Of a DNA stretch of 60,877 bases, positions 8,271 to 16,671 are shown in pieces; positions within the stretch are counted from its first letter, which is position 1, and every line of letters begins with the position of its first letter. Made by a program: the position numbers and the translations under genes. The stretch is from Opitutales bacterium (GTDB lineage: Bacteria > Verrucomicrobiota > Verrucomicrobiia > Opitutales > Oceanipulchritudinaceae): positions 1-60,877 of the forward strand of contig JAFIGH010000019.1 in NCBI GenBank assembly GCA_020831525.1, given 5' to 3'. Below the pieces are notes generated by a model. It worked only from the letters and a program-made list of their open reading frames with translations, searched no databases and was not told the DNA's origin.

Positions 8271-9389
8271 TCAAAACGCCATGCGGCGCCACGAACCTTT
8301 CCGGGTTTGCGCCGGGGGCAGGCCGAGCAACTCGCGGGCGGTGCGCACGTAGAAGCGGTAGTTTCCAATCGGTGTGCCGTTGGGGATGCGGTGATCAAGG
8401 CCGAAAACGATGCCGCCTCCGCGTATCGCGGGCTGGAGCTTGTATTCCAGTTCCGCGCGGATCGCCTCCTGTGTGCTGCGAAGGACATGTTTGTCGATGC
8501 CGCCTTTCATCAGCAGCCGCCGTCCATACTTTGCGCGGAGGCTTACGATGTCCATTCCGGCCGCGGGTTCCATCGGATAAATCTGGTTGATGCCTGCGTC
8601 GAGGAGGGCATCGATGACCGGATTCACATTGCCGTCTGTATCGACGGAAAAGATCTTCGCCCCCGCCTCCCGCGCATGTTCCCAAACTCTTGTGTAGTAG
8701 GGTTTCATATACGCGGAGATCATCGCCGGCCCGATGAGGGGCCCTGACTTGCCCGCGAAATCCTCATGCACATGCAGGTAGTCGATAGGGCAGTGAGCGG
8801 CGATCCGGTCGATCACGGCGCAGGTCATCCCGGCGGCCGCCGAAAGCATCTCCACGATCATCTCCGGCTCGTCAATAAAGGCCATGCAGGCGTTTTCCTC
8901 ACCCATCAGTTTGCGTGGAAGGTCGAAGCCTCCGAGCATGCCGAAGCCGACGAGGGCACCGGCTTCGTGGCGCTTCCGCGCGGCGCGGCAGGCCTCCTCG
9001 TTCACCCGGCTCTCATGATCTGCCAGCCAGTGGCGTATCTTCTGCCAATCGTCCGCCGTTTCCACCGGATAGTCCATGGGGAGGGGCAAGGTCGCCGTTG
9101 CCTTGATGAGCTTCATGCGGCGGCCGAGTTCATCGCGGTGGATGCTGTATTCCGGACTGTCATACTCCACCCCGGGCGTGCGGTCTCCCCGGAGGTTGGC
9201 GTTGCCGATCCAGACAAACTCCACGGAATCAAAATCGAAGGCATCGAGACTCAGTTCGTCTTCGCTTGCCCCTTGTTTGCGCCATTCTGCCTCGAGCCCG
9301 ACAAGCGGGCCGAACAGCTCGACAAGGATTTCGCGCCCGGTGCCTTCGCCCAGCATGTGGCTGAGGTATTCCTCGCGGTGGTATCGCAT
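8271..9389 (-). CDS. uroporphyrinogen decarboxylase-like (URO-D) family protein
   Basis: A 372-residue TIM-barrel protein of the URO-D/methyltransferase superfamily. Typical segments are VGFGMLGGFDLPRKLMGEE, YLHVHEDFAGKSGPLIGP, KIFSVDTDGNVNPVIDALLD, INQIYPMEPAAGMD and LMKGGIDKHVL. It lacks the N-terminal substrate-binding arginine motif of true HemE, so heme synthesis is unlikely. In Verrucomicrobiota, Planctomycetota and Lentisphaerota such paralogues often accompany carbohydrate or small-molecule catabolism and may be methyltransferases. The stop of the upstream gene is 1 nt from this ATG (TAAGATG), so the two form an operon. Confidence 0.8.
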   Translation of the reverse strand: MRYHREEYLSHMLGEGTGREILVELFGPLVGLEAEWRKQGASEDELSLDAFDFDSVEFVWIGNANLRGDRTPGVEYDSPEYSIHRDELGRRMKLIKATATLPLPMDYPVETADDWQKIRHWLADHESRVNEEACRAARKRHEAGALVGFGMLGGFDLPRKLMGEENACMAFIDEPEMIVEMLSAAAGMTCAVIDRIAAHCPIDYLHVHEDFAGKSGPLIGPAMISAYMKPYYTRVWEHAREAGAKIFSVDTDGNVNPVIDALLDAGINQIYPMEPAAGMDIVSLRAKYGRRLLMKGGIDKHVLRSTQEAIRAELEYKLQPAIRGGGIVFGLDHRIPNGTPIGNYRFYVRTARELLGLPPAQTRKGSWRRMAF

Positions 9390-9390
9390 C

Positions 9391-10272
9391 TTAGCAAGTC
9401 ACGTCCTTTCCTTCGCTGCCAAAGACCGCGAGGCGTTCGTCCGTGGACGTCTGTCCGCAGGAAATGCCCGCGTAGTGGAATTGCAGGGCTTTGCGTCGAT
9501 GGGGCGAAAAATTGGTCGGTGTGCCGTGAGGCAGGAGTCCGTCAAAGAGGAGGAGCCCGCCCGGCTTCAGGGGAACGGCAACGCAGGGCTTGCCCATGAT
9601 TTCCGTGTCGCAGATTTGCCAGTCACGCCGTTTGAAGTGAAGAAACGGCCCGTCGTGATGACCGCGCGGCTGCACATGCATGCAACCGTTCTCAACGGTT
9701 GCCGGGTCCAGCGCAATCCAGACGCCCACTACCCGAGCCGATAGAGAAAGGTCGAAGTAGGCTTTGTCTTGGTGCCACGGCTTTTCGCGCCCGAAGTGAG
9801 GCGGCTTTATCAACGCCATATCCTGGAACATTTTCGGCGGCTCACCGAGAAGGCGTTGAATGACGTTGAGCAGGCGCGGGTCGTTGGCGATGGCCGCCAG
9901 ACGCGGCTCGAAGTCCACGAAGTGCATCAGTTTCCGCACCGCGTCCTGACGCTCCTCAGCGGATAGGGTATCCAATTTCGCCGCCGCCTTTGCTTCGAAA
10001 ACAATCCCTTTGAACTCCGGATTCGCCCCCATGATCAAATCGACCAGTCCGTTCGCCGCGTCCCGCGTCGCCGCGGGGGAAAAGGCATTTTCAATGGCGA
10101 GGTAACCTTCCTGGGCGTAGAAATCCAGATGTTCGTCCGTAACCGCCGCAAACCCGTCAACACCCGTCGCCACCCCGGCACTCTTGTAGAGACCGGGATC
10201 GTGTGGCTCCGCTCCAGGATCCACTTCGGACGGACCGGGAGGACGGACACGTCTGTCTTGCTTTGTACCCAT
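9391..10272 (-). CDS. phytanoyl-CoA dioxygenase (PhyH) family oxygenase
   Basis: Predicted non-heme Fe(II)/2-oxoglutarate-dependent oxygenase, 293 residues. The iron triad is visible as HxD in KPWHQDKAYFD and a distal His in DGLLPHGTPTNFS. The 2-oxoglutarate-binding Arg is probably in SPHRRKALQFHY. The substrate is unknown; PhyH-like enzymes act on many small molecules. The ATG at 10272 is chosen over upstream in-frame codons because homology begins with the DEHLDFYAQEGYLAIENAF region. It is first in an operon with the UroD-like gene and divergent from an AraC regulator. Confidence 0.85.
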   Translation of the reverse strand: MGTKQDRRVRPPGPSEVDPGAEPHDPGLYKSAGVATGVDGFAAVTDEHLDFYAQEGYLAIENAFSPAATRDAANGLVDLIMGANPEFKGIVFEAKAAAKLDTLSAEERQDAVRKLMHFVDFEPRLAAIANDPRLLNVIQRLLGEPPKMFQDMALIKPPHFGREKPWHQDKAYFDLSLSARVVGVWIALDPATVENGCMHVQPRGHHDGPFLHFKRRDWQICDTEIMGKPCVAVPLKPGGLLLFDGLLPHGTPTNFSPHRRKALQFHYAGISCGQTSTDERLAVFGSEGKDVTC

Positions 10273-10347
10273 GCGTGTGAAGGATATACACTCGATGCCG
10301 AAAAAGAAATGGCAGTAGTCGACATTGTTTTGTATCTTTCCGACATC

Positions 10348-11193
10348 ATGGACTTTGAAGGGCATTTTCAGCTGAATTCGGCGGGACGCGTTCGTTGTGA
10401 ACCGGGATGGGCTCTTGACGCTGCATGGAGCGAGCGGCTTGTTGATTGTGATCTATGGTTTGTCCGGGAAGGTCGCGGAACGATGCAAACGAGGACCGGG
10501 AACATCGCCTTGAAACCGGGCGTCTGCATCTGGATGCGTCCCGGCGGGCTTTACCTCGCCAGGCACGATCCGGAAAATCCTCTCGGGGTCACCTACATCC
10601 ATTTCACGCCGAAAACGAATCCCGACGAGTCGGTGTTCGATGAGGCGCGGTTGCCCCAAGAGTATTTTCTGGTGCGCGATCCGCTCTACTACACGACCGT
10701 AAGCGACAAAATCGTGCACCTTCTTCGAATGGAAGGAAGGGCGGTCGCCGGAAATAAAGGGGCCAAGGCGGGCCTGAAGCAGGCGACCCATCTATTCCAT
10801 GCGCTTGTATTGGATCTGTTCAGCGTTGCGTCGGAGCCTCCGGGAATATCGGGGGTTCATCGCGCGCTCATCGAGAAGCAAGCCGCCGCAATCTTCGAAC
10901 AACCCGGGCGGGTACCTTCCGTGCGCGAACTCGCGCGGGCGGCCTCCGTTTCGCCCGACCATTACGGACGCCTCTTCCGGGCCATCAACGGTTGTGCGCC
11001 CCGCGAGTGGATCCAGAGAGCCCGCCTCCAGCGCGCATCCCAATTACTGCGCGAAACGGCTCTCTCGATCAGTGAAATTGCCTCGGAAACGGGATATGCC
11101 GATGTATTCCAGTTTTCGCGACTCTTCAAGCGGCGCATGGGGATGCCCCCGGGTCGGTGGCGGGACGGGGATCGAAAAAAGGCGAGCGGTTGA
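10348..11193 (+). CDS. AraC-family transcriptional regulator
   Basis: A 281-residue regulator with an N-terminal cupin-like sensor domain (roughly 10-150, including LWFVREGRGTMQTRTGNI and CIWMRPGGLYLARHDP) and a C-terminal double helix-turn-helix (VRELARAASVSPDHYGRLFR, then ISEIASETGYADVFQFSRLF). It lies 75 bp from the divergent PhyH-like gene and is its likely regulator, responding to a small molecule such as a sugar. The ATG at 10348 is chosen because homology starts there. Its stop codon lies inside the terminator hairpin of the opposing pseudogene. Confidence 0.9.
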   Translation: MDFEGHFQLNSAGRVRCEPGWALDAAWSERLVDCDLWFVREGRGTMQTRTGNIALKPGVCIWMRPGGLYLARHDPENPLGVTYIHFTPKTNPDESVFDEARLPQEYFLVRDPLYYTTVSDKIVHLLRMEGRAVAGNKGAKAGLKQATHLFHALVLDLFSVASEPPGISGVHRALIEKQAAAIFEQPGRVPSVRELARAASVSPDHYGRLFRAINGCAPREWIQRARLQRASQLLRETALSISEIASETGYADVFQFSRLFKRRMGMPPGRWRDGDRKKASG

Positions 11194-11202
11194 AGGCTCG
11201 CC
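11175..11202 (-). terminator. rho-independent terminator of the leftward ice-binding-type pseudogene
   Basis: Read leftward, the perfect 7-bp stem GGCGAGC / GCTCGCC (11181-11187 and 11196-11202, 8-nt loop) is followed by six U. It stands about 40 bp after the stop of the broken leftward gene. The loop contains the stop codon of the rightward AraC gene, so the two convergent 3' ends interlock. Confidence 0.75.
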
Positions 11203-11242
11203 TGATCGTATTTCCGGAAAACCCGGCGCCCGCCTCACCTGT

Positions 11243-11972
11243 TTACCGAGGCTGGGAAGAGACGCTCAGCCATGTTCCCCCGTCCGCATCCTGCGCATCG
11301 TAGAGGAAAAACCAGCGCGTAATGTGGGTGCCGCCGGTGAGGTAGTAGTCCCAATAGGCGCGCTGCGCGTTGTATAGAAAGGGATGGACGGTGGCTTCTG
11401 TCCAAAACCAACTTTGGCGGATGTTGTCCCATGCCCACAGTTCTTGCGAGTCGCCGTCAACGTAGAGCCAGCCGTGTTCGGCGTGAAGGACCCAGCCGCG
11501 CCCGCTGTTGGCATCGAAGAAGGAATGCGCGATGGTTCCGAACCAAGTCCAGTCCGGGGGTGAGCGTCATCCCGCTGATGTTGCCCGCGCCGAGTTCGGT
11601 GGTGTCGGGAAGGCTTCTCCCGGCGGCGTCGGTGTAGGCCGTCATCATGTCAGCGATCGAAGTAGTGAGGTTCGAGGGAGTGGGGGGCGCATAATCGCTG
11701 GCAAACAATCTGCCGGTGACGAGGGGCGAGGTGGCGAAGACGTTGCTCGCGTCGAGCGTGAGTTCGAATCCGGTGATGCCGGTCGCGTCAATCGGGCTGA
11801 CACCGACGTTTCTCGTGATCTTGGTGGTGCCGGTGGTGGTGACGCCGGTTTTCGAAAGAATGACGTATTCGCCCGCCATTCCGAGGTTTACGGGGGCTTG
11901 TGAGCCGGAGACGGTCAGCGCGAACACGAAAATCGATGCGATGCTGAAGAGGATGGAGGGTTTTGATTCCAT
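11243..11972 (-). pseudogene. broken ice-binding-type (DUF3494) gene with tryptophan-rich tail
   Basis: From ATG 11972 the first 141 codons encode a signal peptide and the N-terminal half of a DUF3494 ice-binding-like domain (EYVILSKTGVTTTGTTKITR, VGVSPIDATGITGFE, ADMMTAYTDAAGRS, GNISGMTLTPGL). At about 11550 the reading frame must shift by one base to continue: WTWFGTIAHSFFDANSGRG, then HAEHGWLYVDGDSQELWAW and more, 102 codons to a stop at 11243. This tail matches tryptophan-rich C-terminal domains of exported Opitutae proteins. The second half of DUF3494 is missing. The simplest reading is an internal deletion that joined the two ends out of frame; a U-tailed terminator still follows. Confidence 0.72.
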
Positions 11973-12159
11973 GCGGTTGTGTTCTCGCGCAGGCTGCCGG
12001 TAAAGATCGGGAACGCCCTCTCTTCTGTCGGGCAAAGGCCTTCGCGACGAAAAAACGATCCCACGCTTTCTGGGGGTTTTGGGCCAATACTTTTATGGTA
12101 TCACCCCTGTCGCCGCAGGCTATTGGGCGACTGTACCCTATTGCTCTGAGCGGTTTCCC

Positions 12160-13063
12160 TCAATCCCAGGCGGGTGCCTCTTCCTTGACGATGCGGATGT
12201 ATTGGGCGAGCGCTTTGGAGACGTTCTCGCGGTGCCATGCGATCCAATACTCGGACTTCGCGGAGTCCGCCGAGGGACGGAAGACAACGCCCGCGTGGGG
12301 CAGCTTCTTGATCGGTTCGCGCGCGAGGGTGACACCAAGGCCCTCGGCCACAAAGGACATGATGCCCGATTCCAGTTCCACGTCTTGAAGGATGCGGGAA
12401 GTGAAGCCCGCCTCGTGGCAAAGGGTGTTCAGCCAACGGCGGGAACCCGGGTGACCCTCTTCGGACATGGTCACGAAAAAGAGCGGCTTGAGGTCGAGGA
12501 TGTGGATTTTCCGCGATTTTACCAAAGGATGTTTGGCCGGCAGAACGACGACGACTTCGTGGTGCGCCACGCATTCCCACTCCAGCCCCGACACGTGGGG
12601 ATGCTCGGAAGGCGGGCGCAGGCCCACGAATCCGAGATCGATCTTCCGCACCGCCAAGGCCTCGAGCTGCTCGCCCGGCGTTCATGTCGAAGAGGTTGAC
12701 GGAGACCTCCGGCAGGTGGCGGTAGCAGGTGTGGAGCGTCGCAGGCAACAGCTCGAAGTTAAACTTAAAGGAGTAGCCAAGGTTGAGCCGACCGGATTCG
12801 CCCCGGCTGAAGCGCTGCACCGAGATTACGCTCTCAAGGCTCTGCGCAAGGAGCTTTTTCGCATCCACGAGAAAGCTCACGCCTTCTTTGGTCAGGGCGA
12901 CCTTGTTTTTGCTGCGGTCAAGCAGGCGCACGCCGAGTTCCTCTTCGAGATTCTGGATCTGGCGCGTGAGCGAAGGTTGGGCCAGGCGCAGCCGTTCAGC
13001 AGCCCGCGTGAAATTCAATTCCTCCGCGACCGCCACAAAATACCGCAAGTGACGCAACTCCAT
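12160..13063 (-). pseudogene. LysR-type regulator with a single-base frameshift
   Basis: From ATG 13063 the product starts as a standard LysR regulator (MELRHLRYFVAVAEELNFTR, helix-turn-helix with RLAQPSLTRQIQNLEEELG) and runs to VNLFDMNAG. There the frame is lost at a run of three C on the plus strand (12674-12676). Removing one base restores GEQLEALAVRKIDLGFVG and the effector domain down to EEAPAWD at 12160. The repaired protein would be about 300 residues, the normal family length. So this is either a recent pseudogene or a base-calling error. The gene faces glsB-like 13319, which it might once have regulated. Confidence 0.85.
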
Positions 13064-13318
13064 AAAACGCAAAGACTCCGGGAGTTCCCGCGCGTGGTCA
13101 ATGCTCTCCCTCGGGGTTGGTGGTCCGTTCGTCGGAGGTTTGCTCTTTCTCCGCGGCTCGACCGGGATGCGAAGAAAACACGATCCGAAATCCCCAACCT
13201 CCACAGGGTCCCCATTATAGGATTGCAGGCATCCACGCTCGGGAAACATCGTCTCCCATTGACGCCGATACCCGCTTGCACGAATGAACGCGCAGGGCTC
13301 GGGTCAAAGAAAACCTCA

Positions 13319-13573
13319 ATGACTCTGGAACAACTACTTATCTTTCTCCTGATTGGTGCCGTGGCCGGGTGGCTGGCCGGATTGATCATTCGTGGCGGCG
13401 GCTTCGGGCTCATTCGAAATATCATCATCGGCGTGCTCGGTGCCCTCTTCGGCGGTTGGCTGTTTGGCGTGCTGGACATCCCCGTGGACAACGAGTGGGT
13501 CGGATCCCTCATAACGGCGACCGCAGGCGCGGTCATCCTGCTCTTTCTCCTCGGGTTTCTGCGGCGGCGTTGA
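13319..13573 (+). CDS. GlsB/YeaQ/YmgE family membrane protein
   Basis: A small (84-residue) inner-membrane protein of the transglycosylase-associated/GlsB family, linked to stress responses in other bacteria. It has three hydrophobic helices: LLIFLLIGAVAGWLAGLIIR, a second around LIRNIIIGVLGALFGGWLFG, and a third around ITATAGAVILLFLLGFL ending in RRR. The glycine pattern GAVAGWLAGLI and GVLGALFGGWL is typical. The ATG at 13319 has no clear ribosome site. It is divergent from the frameshifted LysR gene across 255 bp. Confidence 0.88.
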   Translation: MTLEQLLIFLLIGAVAGWLAGLIIRGGGFGLIRNIIIGVLGALFGGWLFGVLDIPVDNEWVGSLITATAGAVILLFLLGFLRRR

Positions 13574-13774
13574 GGCCGGCGGGCAACCGGAGGCGTTTTC
13601 CGCGGTTGGGCTGGACTGCAGATTTTTGGTGGGCGGTGCTGCGTCCGTGGCGAGCGCTGCCAGTGGATCGCTTTTCGCTCATTTCCGGTCGTGCCTGCGC
13701 GGTAAGGCCCGGGGGATTTCGGCGAACGCCGCTCGCTCCGCTCGCCAGGGATGAGTAGGTTACGAAACAATACG

Positions 13775-14128
13775 ATGTCCCGACCCGACCCCGACAATCC
13801 GAAGAGCCCTCAAAAGGAGCAGTGGTTTCGCCTGCACCCGTTGAGCGGGATCGCCATCCTTGTTTTGGACAATCTCTTTTTCGGGCTGAAACTCGCGACG
13901 GCGGGCCTTGGAATGCCGGTGACGGCGACGCTGGCCTTTTGGAGCACACTTTGCGCGGTGTGGTTTATCCAGCGCAGGCTGGTCGGCGAGCATTGGCGGA
14001 TGAGCTTTCTGAAGGCACTCGCCGCAGGAGTTGTCGCCGGTGTGCCTTTCTCCATCGCGGGCACGGTGGTCGGCAGTTGGGTTATCCTCAGTTCGGGACT
14101 CTCGCCGTGGCGACGACTGATCCGATGA
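13775..14128 (+). CDS. small membrane protein of unknown function
   Basis: About 117 residues with a polar N-terminus (MSRPDPDNPKSPQKEQWFR) and about four hydrophobic segments (SGIAILVLDNLFFGLKLAT, GMPVTATLAFWSTLCAVWFI, ALAAGVVAGVPFSIAGTVVG, SWVILSSGL). I do not recognise the family, but the layout recalls uncharacterised proteins common in Verrucomicrobiota. An alternative ATG at 13751 adds eight residues (MSRLRNNT); I prefer 13775. No operon partner is evident. Confidence 0.6.
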   Translation: MSRPDPDNPKSPQKEQWFRLHPLSGIAILVLDNLFFGLKLATAGLGMPVTATLAFWSTLCAVWFIQRRLVGEHWRMSFLKALAAGVVAGVPFSIAGTVVGSWVILSSGLSPWRRLIR

Positions 14129-14365
14129 GCCGGGCAGAAGCCCGGATCGAAAATTGGCGCCGGGCAACCCGCATTTTCAAGACGCGCTCCCAGGCCGCCA
14201 ATGGCGTTCGGATAAGACGTTTGAAGCCGCGGCATGCTCGAAAGCGGGCACCGACCGTTTCCAGGGCGGGCTGCGCCCGCGGGTATGGAGAGCGCAGCGC
14301 CGTGGAGTGCGCCGAGAACCGCCGCCTTCTTCGGTTGCGCACAACCAGCCGCCCGGATTGTCCGT

Positions 14366-16282
14366 CTATTGTTCGCCGACCCGGTAGAATTGGGTGCCGA
14401 GGGCGGAGATATCGTCGTCGATAAACACCTCTCCCTCAGTGCCTGCGACGGATGGCGACAAGTCAGGTCTTGGCGAAAGGTTGTGCAGACCGGAACCGCT
14501 GTAGACTTCATAGACAGCGTCCTCCCGCGCTTCCCAGCGCAGGAGGAATCCGCCCCCGGGCTGCCGGGTGAAGGAGAGGATCCGCAGCGTGCCGGCGTTA
14601 ACCGCCGTCGTGGCGTAGACCCGGCTTCCGGCGGTGGCGACAAAGCGCCCCAGGCCATACGATGCCGTCGTCAGCGATTGGCTGGTGGGGCGGGAATCGA
14701 CCGGGAGAGTCGTCCAGTTGAGGCCGTCGGCCGAGTAAGAAATGGTTCCGTTGAAGCCCGCCGCCAGAAACGTCCCGCCGCCGTAGGCGAGGGCGCGCGG
14801 TTGGCCCGCGCTGACGGACTCCCAGGTGATTCCGTCGACGGAGGAGAGAAGCGAGTTGTTTTCGGCGACGACGAACTGCCCGTCTGCGTAGATCACGTCA
14901 AACAAACCGGAACTCCCCGGATGGGACCGTTCCACCCAGCTCTGGCCGTTTTCCGAGGTGAAGAGGTGCGTTCCGCCCAAGGCGACGAACCGGCCTGCAC
15001 CGTAGGCCACTCTGGTCAAATTCACCGCATTACCGACATCGTGGGTTTCCCAATCCTCCAGATCGGCGGAGGTCAGAACGATCCCGCTGCTCCCGACGAC
15101 GCACCACAGGTTGTTGGCATAGACGACTCCTTCGAGAGAATCCGTTACCGGGCTGGGGCGGGTTGACCATGTGATGCCGTCCGCCGAACTCCAGATCGCT
15201 CCCCCGGAGCCGACCGCCGCAAACAGGCCGTTGCCAAAGGCCACGCCGCGCAGAGTAGAAGATCCGGGGGCGGATTGCCGGACCCAGTTGGCCCCGTCGG
15301 TGGACCGGGCAATACGACCGGAGTTGCCCACGCCGACAAACATCTGGTTGGCAAAGACAATGTCGTTGAAGGGTGCGTCGATCCCTTCATTGGAGCGGAC
15401 GGTCCACGCCGCGCCGTTGGCACTGCTGAGCAGGGTGCCGCCGCCGCCCACCGCCACCCACGTTCCGCCCCCGTGCGCCACCCCCGACAAGGTCTGGGAA
15501 GCGGGGAGCGGACTCACGTCGGTCCAGGAATCTCCGTCCGCCGAATACGAGATCCGCCCGAAAATGCCGACCTGCACGTAAACCCCCGAGCCAAAGGCCA
15601 TGGCGCCGTAGGCGTTGCCGTGCGCGTTGACGATAGACCAGTTCACGCCGTCGACCGACCGCGCCTGGCTCGTGGGTCCCTGCACGATGAAGCGGTTGCC
15701 GTCATAAATCACCGCGCTCAAGGCAACCGACGTTCCCGAGTCATGGGACACCCACGTTTCCCCGTTGGCGGAAGAAAGCAAAACCCCGCCCACCCCCACG
15801 GCCACATAGCGCCCGTTCCCCGCCGCGATGCCGCGCAACTCCGCGGTCTCTCCGCTGTCCTGAGGCGTCCAGGTGATCCCGTCGGTTGACGTGACCACCG
15901 TGCCCTGCCGCCCCACCGCCACAAACCGGTCGTCGGCATGGACTACGCCTAAAAGCCATTGGTTCGTTTCGCTGGTCCTCGGTTCCCAGACTTCGCCGTC
16001 CGGGGAGGTGAAAATTTGCCCGAACCCGCCCACCACCACGAAGAGCCCGTTGCCGTGGGTAATGGCTTCGGCGAACCAGTTGTTGGCCAGTTCCCGGTGC
16101 TCCCAATTCGCGCCGTCCGGCGAGATACTGAGAAATCCGTCGTAGCCCACCGCCCAAAAGCGGTCTCCGTCATGGAGGACGTCGTTGTACTGCCCTCCGC
16201 TCACGCGTTCCCATGTCTGCTGGGCATGAAGGGAGGTGACGATCAACATCAGGCTAACGGCGATTAAACGAATCTGCTTCAT
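14366..16282 (-). CDS. exported 14-repeat beta-propeller (YCF48/BNR-like) protein
   Basis: The 638-residue product starts with a signal peptide (MKQIRLIAVSLMLIVTSLHA). The rest is built of about 14 tandem units of 38-45 residues with the pattern hydrophobic-x-x-VAxGxGxFVAVGxxGxxxxSxDGxxW, for example LRGVAFGNGLFAAVGSGG and LSGVAHGGGTWVAVGGGG. Fourteen blades suggest two seven-bladed propellers. A C-terminal module (LRILSFTRQPGGGFLLRWEA...) resembles the short fibronectin-like tails of verrucomicrobial exported proteins. The ATG at 16282 puts the signal peptide at the start. Function is unknown; such folds usually bind proteins or sugars outside the cytosol. Confidence 0.8.
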   Translation of the reverse strand: MKQIRLIAVSLMLIVTSLHAQQTWERVSGGQYNDVLHDGDRFWAVGYDGFLSISPDGANWEHRELANNWFAEAITHGNGLFVVVGGFGQIFTSPDGEVWEPRTSETNQWLLGVVHADDRFVAVGRQGTVVTSTDGITWTPQDSGETAELRGIAAGNGRYVAVGVGGVLLSSANGETWVSHDSGTSVALSAVIYDGNRFIVQGPTSQARSVDGVNWSIVNAHGNAYGAMAFGSGVYVQVGIFGRISYSADGDSWTDVSPLPASQTLSGVAHGGGTWVAVGGGGTLLSSANGAAWTVRSNEGIDAPFNDIVFANQMFVGVGNSGRIARSTDGANWVRQSAPGSSTLRGVAFGNGLFAAVGSGGAIWSSADGITWSTRPSPVTDSLEGVVYANNLWCVVGSSGIVLTSADLEDWETHDVGNAVNLTRVAYGAGRFVALGGTHLFTSENGQSWVERSHPGSSGLFDVIYADGQFVVAENNSLLSSVDGITWESVSAGQPRALAYGGGTFLAAGFNGTISYSADGLNWTTLPVDSRPTSQSLTTASYGLGRFVATAGSRVYATTAVNAGTLRILSFTRQPGGGFLLRWEAREDAVYEVYSGSGLHNLSPRPDLSPSVAGTEGEVFIDDDISALGTQFYRVGEQ

Positions 16283-16671
16283 TGTTTTTCTGTCTTTTTG
16301 TGTGAATGAGAGAGGAAAATTGGACAGCCCGAGACGTGGATTAACACAGATAAAAGAGAAAGATTGGCAATTTTTTTCTTCACCCAAAGGATGAATGGCC
16401 AATATCGCTAGGCTTCGTGCTGATATTGGGCACGCTGAACCGAACAACATTGGGGTGTGAACTCCCCGCAGTCCGAGACGGGCGGACTGCGCGCGCCCGC
16501 GTTCGCTTCAGCCGAGCCAGTCTTAGGCCACGCCAGGGACGCTGGTGCGCCAAGAGGAAAATGACCATACTGACTTCGCCCGAGCATTGTTGGAGAAAGG
16601 TGCGAAGGACGGAGCGCGGGCCCGCGAAATGGGTAAGTCGCGGTTTTTCACTACATGGCGGCGCCGGTGCC
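16283..16671. other. intergenic region, no gene seen
   Basis: 389 bp between two leftward genes. The half next to the propeller gene is AT-rich and likely holds its promoter, but I find no convincing -35/-10 pair. A GCAGTCC / GGACTGC inverted repeat near 16468-16491 has no U-tract. No small gene is supported. Confidence 0.5.

Noticed and set aside
11755-11775. gttcgaatccggt, like a tRNA T-loop
   Set aside because: It is inside the ice-binding-type gene and no acceptor stem or anticodon arm can be drawn.
12670-12680. Programmed frameshift in the LysR gene
   Set aside because: No slippery heptamer, stem or reason for recoding in this family; simple indel is more likely.
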